Assembly (NCBI RefSeq): GCF_016097555.1
Contig: NW_024533085.1
Location: 44,667-108,666 of the forward strand
DNA length: 64,000 nucleotides
Source: Gigantopelta aegis
Taxonomy: Eukaryota; Mollusca; Gastropoda; Neomphalida; Peltospiridae
Direction: 5' to 3'
Both the position numbers and the translations under genes were made by a program. The notes beneath the pieces are model-generated. The model did not search any database and was not told the origin of the DNA. It was given only the letters and a program-made list of their open reading frames with translations. Position 1 is the stretch's first letter. Every line of letters begins with the position of its first letter. This document shows, in pieces, positions 47,045 through 58,992 of the stretch.

Positions 47045-47355
47045 AGAAAACAATTTTATATTTAATGACACAATCAACACAACTACAGGTATGTGGTGTC
47101 AGACATGTGGTTAATGACCATAAATATATTTTAGAGAGGAAACTATGGGCAACTATTTTTTTTTAATTAGCACCAAGGGATCTTTAATACATGCATCATC
47201 CCACAGACAGGATAGTACATAGCATGGTCTGTAACACCAGTTGTGAAGCACTGGCTGGAATGAGAAATAGTCCAATGATTCCACTAACAGGGATCGATCC
47301 TAGACTGACTGCACATCAGGCCAGCACTTTACTACTGGGCTACATCCTGCCCCCG
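47045..47355 (-). repeat. SINE-A copy, minus strand
   Basis: Tail (tatatttaatgacacaatca) at the low end and head (gatcgatcctagactgac, actactgggctacatcctgc) at the high end; the body is well conserved. Confidence 0.75.
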
Positions 47356-49411
<2,056 letters not shown>

Positions 49412-49675
49412 GCGGACCAGACTCCATTACATTCAGTCCACCACCACCTGGTTCTGTAGCAGAAGGAGACAGTCTGACTGTGATGTGTGCTGCTGCTGGC
49501 TGTAAACCGCCATGTTCCTATTCATGGACTCTGAGAAATCATCAGATCTCATCAAACTCTCAGTTAAAACTGATAAACATCAACAGGAGTCAGACAGGGA
49601 ATGTGTACACGTGTACAGCGACCAACTCACTTATACCACAATCTAAAACTAAACAGTTCACACTGAAAGTTTACT
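49412..49675 (+). CDS. Receptor copy 2, Ig-domain exon
   Basis: Same length (264 bp), phase (1-1) and splice sites as exon 5188-5451: acceptor ttttttcaccag, donor T|gtgagt. Translation starts GGPDSITFSPPPPG, keeps VMCAAAG, GCKPPCSYSWTL and VYTCTATN. Fourteen residues differ from copy 1. Intron sequence after it also matches (about 49676-50040 against 5452-5740 plus 6716-6830). The following domains (exons 2-4, Fn3, TM) are not in the window; two large transposons occupy the DNA downstream. Confidence 0.9.
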
Positions 49676-50509
49676 GTGAGTATTAATTTGATATGCTACA
49701 TTTATTATATTTTATCTTAATGAACGATTAATTTCCCTGAAACCTTATGAGACCATTTTAATATTATTCCTTATATTCACTCAGTTCAAAATGACCTGCA
49801 ATAAACAGTCAGCATTTTTTATATAGATCATTTTGATAGTGCTGATTGTTTAAGACACGTTCAATGTATTGATTTTGTTAGATAAAAAATACCCCAGACA
49901 GTGTGCACTGACTGTCTTCGAAACCGTTGCAGAATTCGTATGACATTGGAAAATCCCTGACTTTAATTACTCGGCATACATGGCAAAATAAATACAGTAA
50001 ATGAACTGATTTGAATTGGGACACTAAACTGAGAGATAATAAATTACAAAAAGCCATCGAAATTAGTGAACAGTATTGTAACATATTGTAAGCCAACCGG
50101 TTAACAAAAGGAACAAGTCAGGAACGGTAGAACAAATCAGTTCATATTTATTTACTGCAACAGATAGGCAGCCAAAATATCACAGCAACATCAACATCAT
50201 TATCCAGTAGATCATGTCTAGTATTGTAATATGAATGCAGGCACAATCATAATTTCATTTGGGTTTAATGCTTTAAATTGTTTGTAAACAGTGTCAATCT
50301 CCATTCTAAATGTCAGGCCTAAATACTTAGCTATTTGTCATAAAGGAAATCTTCCATTTTCTTTTTATTATTATTTTAGATGTCATGACTTTAACACCGA
50401 AGTGATAAACAAACGTTCCTTCGCGGCTTTTATACTTTTCATATGACGTCACATGACGTCATCTAACCAATCACGTTACGTAATTTGGCTTGATGATACA
50501 CCAGGCCTG
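49676..50509. other. Intron of copy 2, homologous to copy 1 intron
   Basis: To about 50040 it is the orthologous position of copy 1's first intron without its SINE block. From about 50041 on nothing recognised. Confidence 0.6.
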
Positions 50510-50647
50510 GTGCTTATAAAGCTTTTAGAGTCCAGACTCGAGACTCTAATAGAGTCTGAGACAGTAACGTCATGACAACACCATACAATTTGTGTGCGTG
50601 TGACGTCATTAGAGATTGAGTCTGGACTCTAAAAGTTTTATAAGCAC
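50510..50647. mobile_element. Small foldback element, ~138 bp
   Basis: Arms 50510-50550 and 50608-50647 (gtgcttataaagcttttaga against its complement at the right end), with a 57-base loop. It may be a MITE. Confidence 0.7.
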
Positions 50648-50939
50648 GGGCCCAGATCGGATCTATTTCACAGAGAAAATGCTAAATAACCCCATAAATA
50701 ACGTGGGACAGTTTCTGCCCTCAACGGATCCAGAATCTACTAATATACAGTATTCATGTACACTTTACTGCCCCGAAATCAAGTATGTAGGCCGTTAGCC
50801 GTACAACTTATAGGACAAACATCGAGTCGGCCGTTCGACTTGCTTCGAACATTTACGTTTATTGCTACTTGTTTTCTTAGTTTTCATACAGTAAATACGA
50901 AGAAACAAACACTGCCACAAACGGAATTTGTGGGGCACA

Positions 50940-52612
50940 AGTAGTTAGGGCCCCACTATAGGGGATATCGATTTCACTATTGCATCATCCAAGATGGCCG
51001 CCAAACTGAGTAGTAAGTGGGATGATGCCATACTGACGTCACTAGGCCCCGCCTCTAGAAGGTCAATTTCACTATTGCATCATCCAAGATGGCCGCCAAA
51101 CTGCGCCGTAGGGGATGACGAAAGATGATGCAATGCTGACGTCACTAGGCTCCGCCCCCAGAAGGGTGTGGGCACATTTATTTTAAGAATTGGTGTAATA
51201 CTGACGTCACTCTTACAGTTTTATTTTTTATTTTAAGAACCGATATAATGCTCAATACAGTAGTTTGTCCAAATGTGTATTTGAAGACAATGGTTACTTA
51301 AAAGACGTATGTTAATTAATATCCCCCACCCTCTTTGTTATTATATAGCAGCTTATGAAAGAGACCGTTCATCGCACCTAACATTGAATACAAGTGTACG
51401 AGAGAAGAAATAAAGAAATAATGAAGGGTTGTGAAACGTTAATAAATGATACATTGATATTTGCATTACACATTTATGAATGAACTGAATGCTGGAACGT
51501 TCGGAAGTCTTGTCAATGTTGTACTCACCTAAATTAGAATATTATCCACAGGAAAAATCCACATACTTGTGAGAATTATTTTAGCAACTAATCTTATACG
51601 ATGTAAGGAGAGCGGTGTGCCCCTAACGTACATATTTATTTATTTGAAATATGATTTTTGTTTCTTAATATAATATATACTTACTTTTGAAGATACAATA
51701 CATCTTTAAGTATATCCGTGTAATGCATTTTTAATCCACTCCTCAATACACTGTTTATCACAGTACATGGCAGACACTTATGCTAACAGAGAGAAAAATG
51801 CAATTGAAACATCCGATTCAGAATGGGATCATATTATTATAGGGGCCTAGTGTTAACGTTCCAAGAGGGTCGGTAATGGAGGGGGTGCTAATATACAACG
51901 TTTGTATAAGCTGAATGGGTCGTGTTTTATGATATTCATTACTGCTTGATGCTCTGGCCCTAATATCTGACCACTTAAAGAATTTGAGAACTGATTTACA
52001 GAGTGCGACTGAAACCGGATACGCACACTTACGTTTGAACTCTAGACGTGATAAAAACCAGAAGCAATTCTGAAGGGGAGAAAACGAAACAAAACAAAGA
52101 CCCTGTGTGCCACATTGTACGTCCATATATGTTTCTGCTATGATACAATATAAGTGTATGGGTTTTAACAGGTTATTTCGATATAAAAACCAGAAGTTCA
52201 CACACACACACACACACACGCTCACACACAAACACGCTCACACACACACACACACACTCACACAGACACACACACACGCACACCTACCCCATGATTTCCC
52301 CCCAAGTTGGAATTACTTGTAGTATGAAAATTTATAATATATTCCGTCAGTGAAGCACGTCTTAGTACAATGTTTGGCACCAACATTTCAAATGCAATCT
52401 GACTCCATAGTTTGTAAGTTTGCGGCGGGGGCGGCGGCGCGGCGGGACGGCTGCGGTAAGCGACGCGCGGCAAGACCGATGGGTTGTCGCGGCGGGACGG
52501 ACGGGGCGTCTGCACGGAGGGGGACGACGCAATGGCGCAGGCGGGACGGCAGGGGGCGGGTCGTGGCGGAGGAGGGTCGTGGCGGAGGCGGCGATCAGCA
52601 AACACACATGAG
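50940..52612. repeat. Left terminal inverted repeat of the Polinton-like element
   Basis: Contains two subterminal copies (from about 50971 and 51064) of a ~93-bp unit with ttcactattgcatcatccaa and gatggccgccaaactg, TGACGTCA palindromes, a CA microsatellite at about 52200-52285 and a GC-rich block at about 52420-52600. The GC-rich block is the highest-GC DNA in the window. Confidence 0.88.
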
Positions 52613-52739
52613 GATGAGTAAAAATAAAAAGAAAGGTAAGAGTCATATCTTGATTTTATTATTTCACAATCAGTGGACATAAGATACGCATATACAGAAG
52701 GTCACATTCAGAGGTCGTACGGCAAAATACAGTTACTGT

Positions 52740-54065
52740 TTATTTAGTATAATTGTCATCATCAATGTCCTCATCACCACTGGTAGCATCATCATCATCG
52801 TCGTCGGCACTGTCTGCTTCGTCCAGATATTCACTGATCCAGGAACGATATTTGTTTAATCTGGAACGAATTTGTGGTCTAACATCTGTCTTCGGATCCA
52901 CCGACTGTAGAATGTTTCTCGAGTTCATGCCTTTGTCAAAGTAGTACATGTATGACAAAACTCGAGAGTACGTTTCTTTAAACAATTTCCATTTTAGAGC
53001 CTTCAGTCGTTTTTCGATGTCATCTTGAGACATATTCCTATTTCGAAAACGTTGTTTCTTGTCTTCAAAATAGTCACGATTTATATCGTATTCACGATCG
53101 ATCATCTGACGTATGCCCTCGTTTTCGAGATCATTAGAGGTCTCTCCTTTCTCCTCGTCATTTTCACATGTATTCAAGCGCAGGTGTCGCTGCAAGTTTC
53201 TCCCGTCTTGAAAGACGACCCCACACGTATCGCAGGACTGCAGTTTCTTGACCTTTTTCAAAAATGGCTCTACATAATCGTCTTCGTCGTCAGCACTTTT
53301 GTAGGCGGGTATGCCTGGTAATTTCCTCTTAAATGCACCGTTTTGCATGATTTTGGATCCACTGTAGTAGCTGCACTCGCAGAGCTGTTTTCCCGATGCT
53401 AGTGACAAGTCGTCTGGGATGTTCGCTGTTGCGTCTACGCTTTTATATCGTTCAGGCACACAGGTTCCCGTCTCTAGGCCGTCAGGCCGAAGGCGTAACA
53501 TTTCGGGCGTGGTAGGTTTGAGGTCCACCATGAGGTGTCCAAAGGGCCTATGGGTAGCTCCCTCGAAATATTTCATGAAATGACGAGTGTTTTCTGGATA
53601 CATCTGTCGTGCCAATGTCAGAACGTGTTGCTTGTCGATGGGATTGTTGAACAGCGCCAGGTAATGACAATTTCTTCTCTGCGTCGGGTCTTTACTCTGA
53701 TAGAGATTCTGATTGATGGCAATCACGGAGAGGTTTCTGTGATGACTCCCTTCTGTAAAAAGGACCGTGATGCGAGAATCTTTATTGGCCGTAGACATCA
53801 GGTCATCTAACACGATGAGATTTCTAATTCTAATTTGTGGCGGTGGTGGTGGTGGTGGTGGCAGTGGTGGTGGTGGTGGTGGTGGTGGTAGTGGGGGCGG
53901 TGGTGGTGGTGGTGATGGTGGTGGTGGTGGTGGTGGCAGTGGTGGTGGCAGTGGTGGTGGTGGTGGTGGCAGTGGTGGTGGTGGATGACTGGTGTTTAGA
54001 TGTCGCATCATGGCATCTCTCCTGGAAAATATCTTTTCACACTCAGGACACGAGCTCTGATACAT
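52740..54065 (-). pseudogene. Packaging-ATPase-like ORF, 441 aa, Walker A missing
   Basis: N-terminal C2H2 zinc finger (Cys6, Cys9, His22, His27), then a proline-rich tract of about 50 residues encoded by a GGT-type repeat (53838-53985), then a Walker-B-like LIVLDDLM and downstream FTEGSHHRNLSVIAINQNLY, features of A32-like packaging ATPases in Polinton-type elements. The P-loop region that should precede Walker B is absent: the proline tract joins directly to QIRIRNLIVLDD, so ATP binding is unlikely. A second finger-like segment (CDTCGVVF, HLRLNTC) and an acidic C-terminus follow. The ORF is open, but the missing P-loop makes it a probable dead copy. Confidence 0.7.
53838..53985. repeat. GGT/GGC triplet repeat inside ATPase ORF
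   Basis: On the plus strand GGT repeats with GCA/GGG variants; on the minus strand it encodes polyproline. It occupies the position where the P-loop region is missing, so repeat expansion, deletion or collapse may have removed it. Confidence 0.85.
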
Positions 54066-54182
54066 TGTGACAGCGCCGCCGATTCAAATTGAAATGGCGA
54101 TGTCCGTCTTCCGTGGCTCCTTTTATACAGTTTAAAATTGCCTCTGCCGTTTCGAGGCGTTACGCTTGTATCCCCCACCACT

Positions 54183-54451
54183 TTATTGTTGTTGATTATG
54201 CTGCATTTGGCGTTTGAGTTGAGCTTTAGCCTGTTCCACCACCTGTTGCGTGGGAGAAGTCATAATGACCGGAGGGTTGTTGTGTGACTCTTCGGGCTTC
54301 TTACTCGTCTTGTAATCTTTGTCGTACAGTTCCAAGAAACTATCCACGTCCATCCCTTCACCCGTCCGAGGAGAAATCATACATTTGCCTTGAGCAACTG
54401 ATAATAGCGAGTCCATTTCTCGGTATCGGGAACGTACAGTGAGTAGTTCAT
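54183..54451 (-). pseudogene. Small Polinton-like ORF, frameshifted
   Basis: ATG at 54451 reads MNYSLYVPDTEKWTRYYQLL and stops at about 54377. An overlapping frame at 54416-54183 continues with GEGMDVDSFLELYDKDYKTS and ends SPTQQVVEQAKAQLKRQMQ. The two halves look like one ancestral ORF split by a frameshift at about 54385. I do not know its function. It lies just upstream of the ATPase ORF in the same orientation. Confidence 0.5.
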
Positions 54452-54682
54452 GACGATCAGAACCCGCAAGGCGTAGGTTTGAGATGAAGTGGCACGACGA
54501 CGGCTCCGGCGATAAATGAAGTAGGGTGTCCCGTGGGGCTCTTTATATAGACGTGGATGACATCGGTGTTTTCTACTCTGACTGGTAGATAATGATAGTG
54601 TGGAAACACAAACGAGCGCTCTTGCTGTATATGTCACGACACTCGCTTCTCTTGCTGTCGTCCCAGTTTTCAAAGGCAATCT

Positions 54683-54994
54683 TATGTGTCTTTGCTGATC
54701 GACGCCTCCGCCACGACCCGCCCCCTGCCGTCCCGCCCGCGCCATTGCGTCGTCCCCCTCCGTGCAGACGCCCCGTCCGTCCCGCCGCGACATCCCATCG
54801 GTCTTGCCGCGCGCCGCTTACCGCAGCCGTCCCGCCGCGCCGCCGCCCCCGCGGCAAACTTACAAACTATGGAGTCAGATTGCATTTGAAATGTTGGTGC
54901 CAAACATTGTACTAAGACGTGCTTCATTGACGGAATATATTATACATTTTCATACTACAAGTAATTCCAACTTGGGGGGAAATCATTGGGGAGG

Positions 54995-55060
<66 letters not shown>

Positions 55061-55725
55061 CGTGTGTGTGTGTGAGCGTGTGTGTGTGTGTGTGAACAAT
55101 ATATTACTTCTGGTTTTTATATCGAAATAACCTGTTAAAACCCATACACTTATATTGTATCATAGCAGAAACATACATGGACGTACAATGTGGCACACAG
55201 GGTCTTTGTTTTGTTTCGTTTTCTCCCCTTCAGAATTGCTTCTGGTTTTTATCACGTCTAGAGTTCAAACGTAAGTGTGCGTATCCGGTTTCAGTCGCAC
55301 TCTGTAAATCAGTTCTCAAATTCTTTAAGTGGTCAGATATTAGGGCCAGAGCATCAAGCAGTAATGAATATCATAAAACACGACCCATTCAGCTTATACA
55401 AACGTTGTATATTAGCACCCCCTCCATTACCGACCCTCTTGGAACGTTAACACTAGGCCCCTATAATAATATGATCCCATTCTGAATCGGATGTTTCAAT
55501 TGCATTTTTCTCTCTGTTAGTGTCTGCCATGTACTGTGATAAACAGTGTATTGAGGAGTGGATTAAAAATGCATTACACGGATATACTTAAAGATGTATT
55601 GTATCTTCAAAAGTAAGTATATATTATATTAAGAAACAAAAATCATATTTCAAATAAATAAATATGTACGTTAGGGGCACACCGCTCTCCCCCTGCCCTA
55701 TCCGCCCCCTTCCCTACATCCAACA

Positions 55726-55792
<67 letters not shown>

Positions 55793-56604
55793 CGTCATCG
55801 AGATGTGTGTGTGGGGAGGGGAGTAAACAAAATTCAAGTGGGCTCACACCTAGTTTAGATTACCAGGGTGCGGATCAACGGAACGATTCACAGCTGACAG
55901 ATATCACATTTTAATTTGACTCCGAGACTGTGGGGCCTTACATCGTATAAGATTAGTTGCTAAAATAATTATCACAAGTATGTAGATTTTTCCTGTGGAT
56001 ATTATTCTAATTTAGGTGAGTACAACATTGGCAAGACTTCCGAACGTTCCAGCATTCAGTTCATTCATAAATGTATAATACAAATATCAATGTATCATTT
56101 ATTAACGTTTCACAACCCTTCATTATTTCTTTATTTCTTCTCTCGTACACCTGTATTCAATGTTAGGTGCGATGAACGGTCTCTTTCATAAGCTGCTATA
56201 TAATAACAAAGGGGGTGGGGGATATTAATTAACATACGTCTTTTAAGTAACCATTGTCTTCAAATACATATTTGGACAAACTACTGTATTGAGCATTATA
56301 TCGGTTCTTAAAATAAAAAATAAAACTGTAAGAGTGACGTCAGTATTACACCAATTCTTAAAATAAATGGGCCCACACCCTTCTGGGGGCGGGGCCTAGT
56401 GACGTCAGCATTGCACAATCTTTCGTCATCCCCTACGGCGCAGTTTGGCGGCCATCTTGGATGATGCAATAGTGACATTGACCTTCTAGAGGCGGGGCCT
56501 AGTGACGTCAGTATGGCATCATCCCCCTTACTACGCAGTTTGGCGGCCATCTTGGATGATGCAATAGTGAAATCGATATCCCCTATAGTGGGGCCCTAAC
56601 TACT
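54683..56604. repeat. Right terminal inverted repeat of the Polinton-like element
   Basis: Reverse complement of the left TIR. It is about 250 bp longer because of an insertion between cgctctcc and ttacatcg (about 55691-55931) that carries an AT microsatellite (about 55730-55790). A GT array lies at about 54997-55090 where the left arm has CA. Confidence 0.88.
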
Positions 56605-56897
56605 GGCACAGCAATACTTAATATTATACAACAATTCATTTTACGATATAAGTCGACGTAAAACCATGATCCATTATTTTGTGGAATATATCCAAAAGCC
56701 GTGCTATAAAAATAGACTACCAAGTCACCAGTCACCAGTAAACTTGTACAGCACATCAGAGTAATTCTGCACACATAGCTGTGTCATTTAACATCATTCT
56801 ACAGTGTTTTAAAGTTAACAAATCAACTTATTTTAACACGTGTTGTATTTTCGACCCCTGTGGCAACAAACCCGGTCAAGTCGGGGACCGCTCTACA

Positions 56898-57016
56898 GTC
56901 CGAAGGTTCAATGGTCCGAAGGTTCAATAGTCCGAAGGTTCAATAGTCCGAAGGTTCAGTGGTCCGAAGGTTCAACAGTCCGAAGGTTCTATAGTCCGAA
57001 GGTTCAATGATCCGAA
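56898..57016. repeat. 16-bp minisatellite, left array
   Basis: Seven and a half copies of GTCCGAAGGTTCAATA with few changes. Inverted counterpart at 62600-62688. Confidence 0.92.
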
Positions 57017-57193
57017 ATACTGTACTCCGTTTATTGAAATCAAACAGTTAAAGCTGCTGTATCCGGTTACCATGTTATAGTATCGATTACTAAATCAAAA
57101 TGCAGGCATAACTCAGGGTATGATAGTTTTATTTTTTAAAGTCACTAGCCACTTTGTTTTTTGATGTACATGAATATATATTTTTTCCATTTG

Positions 57194-57198
<5 letters not shown>

Positions 57199-57243
<45 letters not shown>
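57199..57243. repeat. (TTA)n microsatellite
   Basis: About 15 units. Poly-Tyr ORF is an artefact. Confidence 0.95.
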
Positions 57244-57245
<2 letters not shown>

Positions 57246-57298
57246 ACTGGACTTTTACGTCTTGCGAATTAAGTAGTAGGTTTTTGACGATATCCGGT

Positions 57299-57668
57299 GT
57301 GGCATGTATTATTCTACTGGCCTATCCATGCGTGGCATGTGTTATAATACTGGCCTATCCGGTTGTGGATTGTATTATACTACTGGCCTATCCAGGTGTG
57401 GCATATATTATACTACTGGCCTATCCAGTTGTGGCATGTATTATACTACTCACCTATCCAGGTGTGGCATGTATTATACTACTGACCTATCTAGGTGTGG
57501 CATGGATTATACTACTGGCCTAGCCAGGTGTGGCTTGTATTATACTATTGGCCTATCCAGGGGTGGCTTGTATTATACTACTCAACTATCCAGGTGTGGC
57601 ATATATTATACTACTCACCTATCTAGATGTGTGATGTATTATTCTACTTGCCTATCCAGGTGTGGAAT
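57299..57668. repeat. 33-bp minisatellite, about 11 units
   Basis: Unit of the gtggcatgtattatactact / ggcctatccaggt type. Because 33 is a multiple of 3, it stays open in more than one plus-strand frame and gives 11-residue repeats (MYYTTGLSRCG type). No start signal or function supports coding. Confidence 0.9.
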
Positions 57669-57865
57669 GTTTTCAAATATTCACTCTTAAAAGGGGTATT
57701 ATTTTTTGTTATATTATTTATATAATTATTGATAAATAGCATCACCAAGCGTTTAAATTGTGACCACTATAGTGATTACTACATGAATTTGTTCTCCCCA
57801 AGCATACCTCTTCTTCTCTTTCAACCACATTATTTATGTTTGTTTCTCACCCTATTAACATGGGG

Positions 57866-58145
57866 CCGGGTCGTAGTTCAGTGGTACAGCACGATCGATC
57901 TCTGTCGGTGGGCTATTTTTCATTCCAGCCAGTGCTCCACAATTTGTGTAACAAAGGCCATCGTATGTAATATCCTGTCTGTGGGATGGTGCATATAACA
58001 AATGCCTTGCTGCTAATCGAAGTGAAGTTGCGGCAAAGGGTTTCCTGTCTCAAAGTTGAGAAAAATTTAAAAACTTAATTTTCCGACGTCATATAACTCT
58101 AAATAAAATGCGATTAGTGCGTAGTTATATAAAACACTTCGTTCC
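57866..58145 (+). repeat. SINE-A copy inside the 5.8-kb element
   Basis: Head gggtcgtagttcagtggtac, body ccagccagtgctccacaa and gtgggatggtgcatata, tail ataactctaaataaaatgcg. Part of the B-box region is deleted. Confidence 0.75.
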
Positions 58146-58659
58146 TTTCTTCCCTTTAACTGTCTCGAAAACTGTAGGCCTATTCTGGATGACACCATTT
58201 TCTATATAGCAGTCACGATATCACTATTACGCTAATTGAATACCTGGTATTAGTATGTTTGAGGTGTCTGATAGATTATGTAACGGTTTGTTTATATCAG
58301 AAGAAAATGATTTAGCCAAAATGTTAGCTGCTTGCACATTTTATTAGCCAATGGCTAATGTGGCTACCGACAGCGCGACCCCTGAATGTGGTTGACCATA
58401 CATGACACTGTGGTTGATATCGGATAGAGCCTAGTTTAAAAATGGAAAGTGCAATGAATATAAAATAAGAATAGTCTTCTCACCTGTATCACAACGTCTA
58501 TGTTTCCTTTAAAAACACCCTTCACACTGAAGTCCTTCCTCACGTGGTCTAACACTTTTTGCACGACTCGTAAATGTTACTTACTGTAAACGCAAATGCA
58601 GTAGAAAGAAACAACTGGTGTATATGTCCGTGTTTGGTTATTGTTATTGCTGGTAGATT

Positions 58660-58745
58660 CGACCTTCAGCCGGGTGACAAGCTGTCACCCTTGAGCAATT
58701 GGTTTTGACAGCCTAAATTCAAAATAGACAGCTGATTTTTGTGGC
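58660..58745 (+). repeat. Inner inverted repeat, left
   Basis: ttcagccgggtgacaagctg through acccttgagcaatt and cctaaattcaaaat. Its complement lies at 62150-62240. It contains the perfect palindrome GGGTGACA-AGC-TGTCACCC. Confidence 0.85.
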
Positions 58746-58992
58746 AAACTATAGGTTTTCATACGCCAGGAATCCATTTCAATTGTCTAAAAAGGCGTGT
58801 GGTGGTTTTATCATGTCCTTTGTTAGTATTTAATGAAACATGAAATGTCAGACACCAAAACAATGACGATATATTGTTTATATAGTTATATTATGTCATT
58901 TACAATAGAAGCTCAAACATTACAATGGAGTAAAGTTATATATTTATGTTCACGTTTAGTTAAGAACATTGGCCAATGTCATACAGTACTTT

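Larger units (their letters stand above)
50940..56604 (-). mobile_element. Polinton/Maverick-like derivative with 1.7-1.9-kb TIRs
   Basis: Element ends AGTAGTTAGGGCCCC and its complement. Target duplication GGCACA on both sides (50934-50939, 56605-56610). Six-base duplication and AG...CT ends are the published hallmarks of Polintons/Mavericks. Long TIRs: about 50940-52612 and 54683-56604. The ~2.1-kb core encodes an A32/FtsK-HerA-like packaging-ATPase remnant and a small frameshifted ORF on the minus strand. Full Polintons are 15-20 kb with polymerase B, integrase and capsid genes, all absent here, so this copy would be non-autonomous. The affiliation is inference from ends and ATPase only. 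Confidence 0.75.

Noticed and set aside
52350..52682. Arg/Gly-rich ORFs in the Polinton-like TIR
   Set aside because: GC-rich TIR sequence read in several frames; mirrored in the other arm, no domain.
56891..57023. CRISPR-like regular array
   Set aside because: 16-bp direct repeats with no spacers, in a eukaryotic genome; a minisatellite.
57161..57690. Two 120-128-residue repeat proteins
   Set aside because: 33-bp minisatellite open in two frames by arithmetic.
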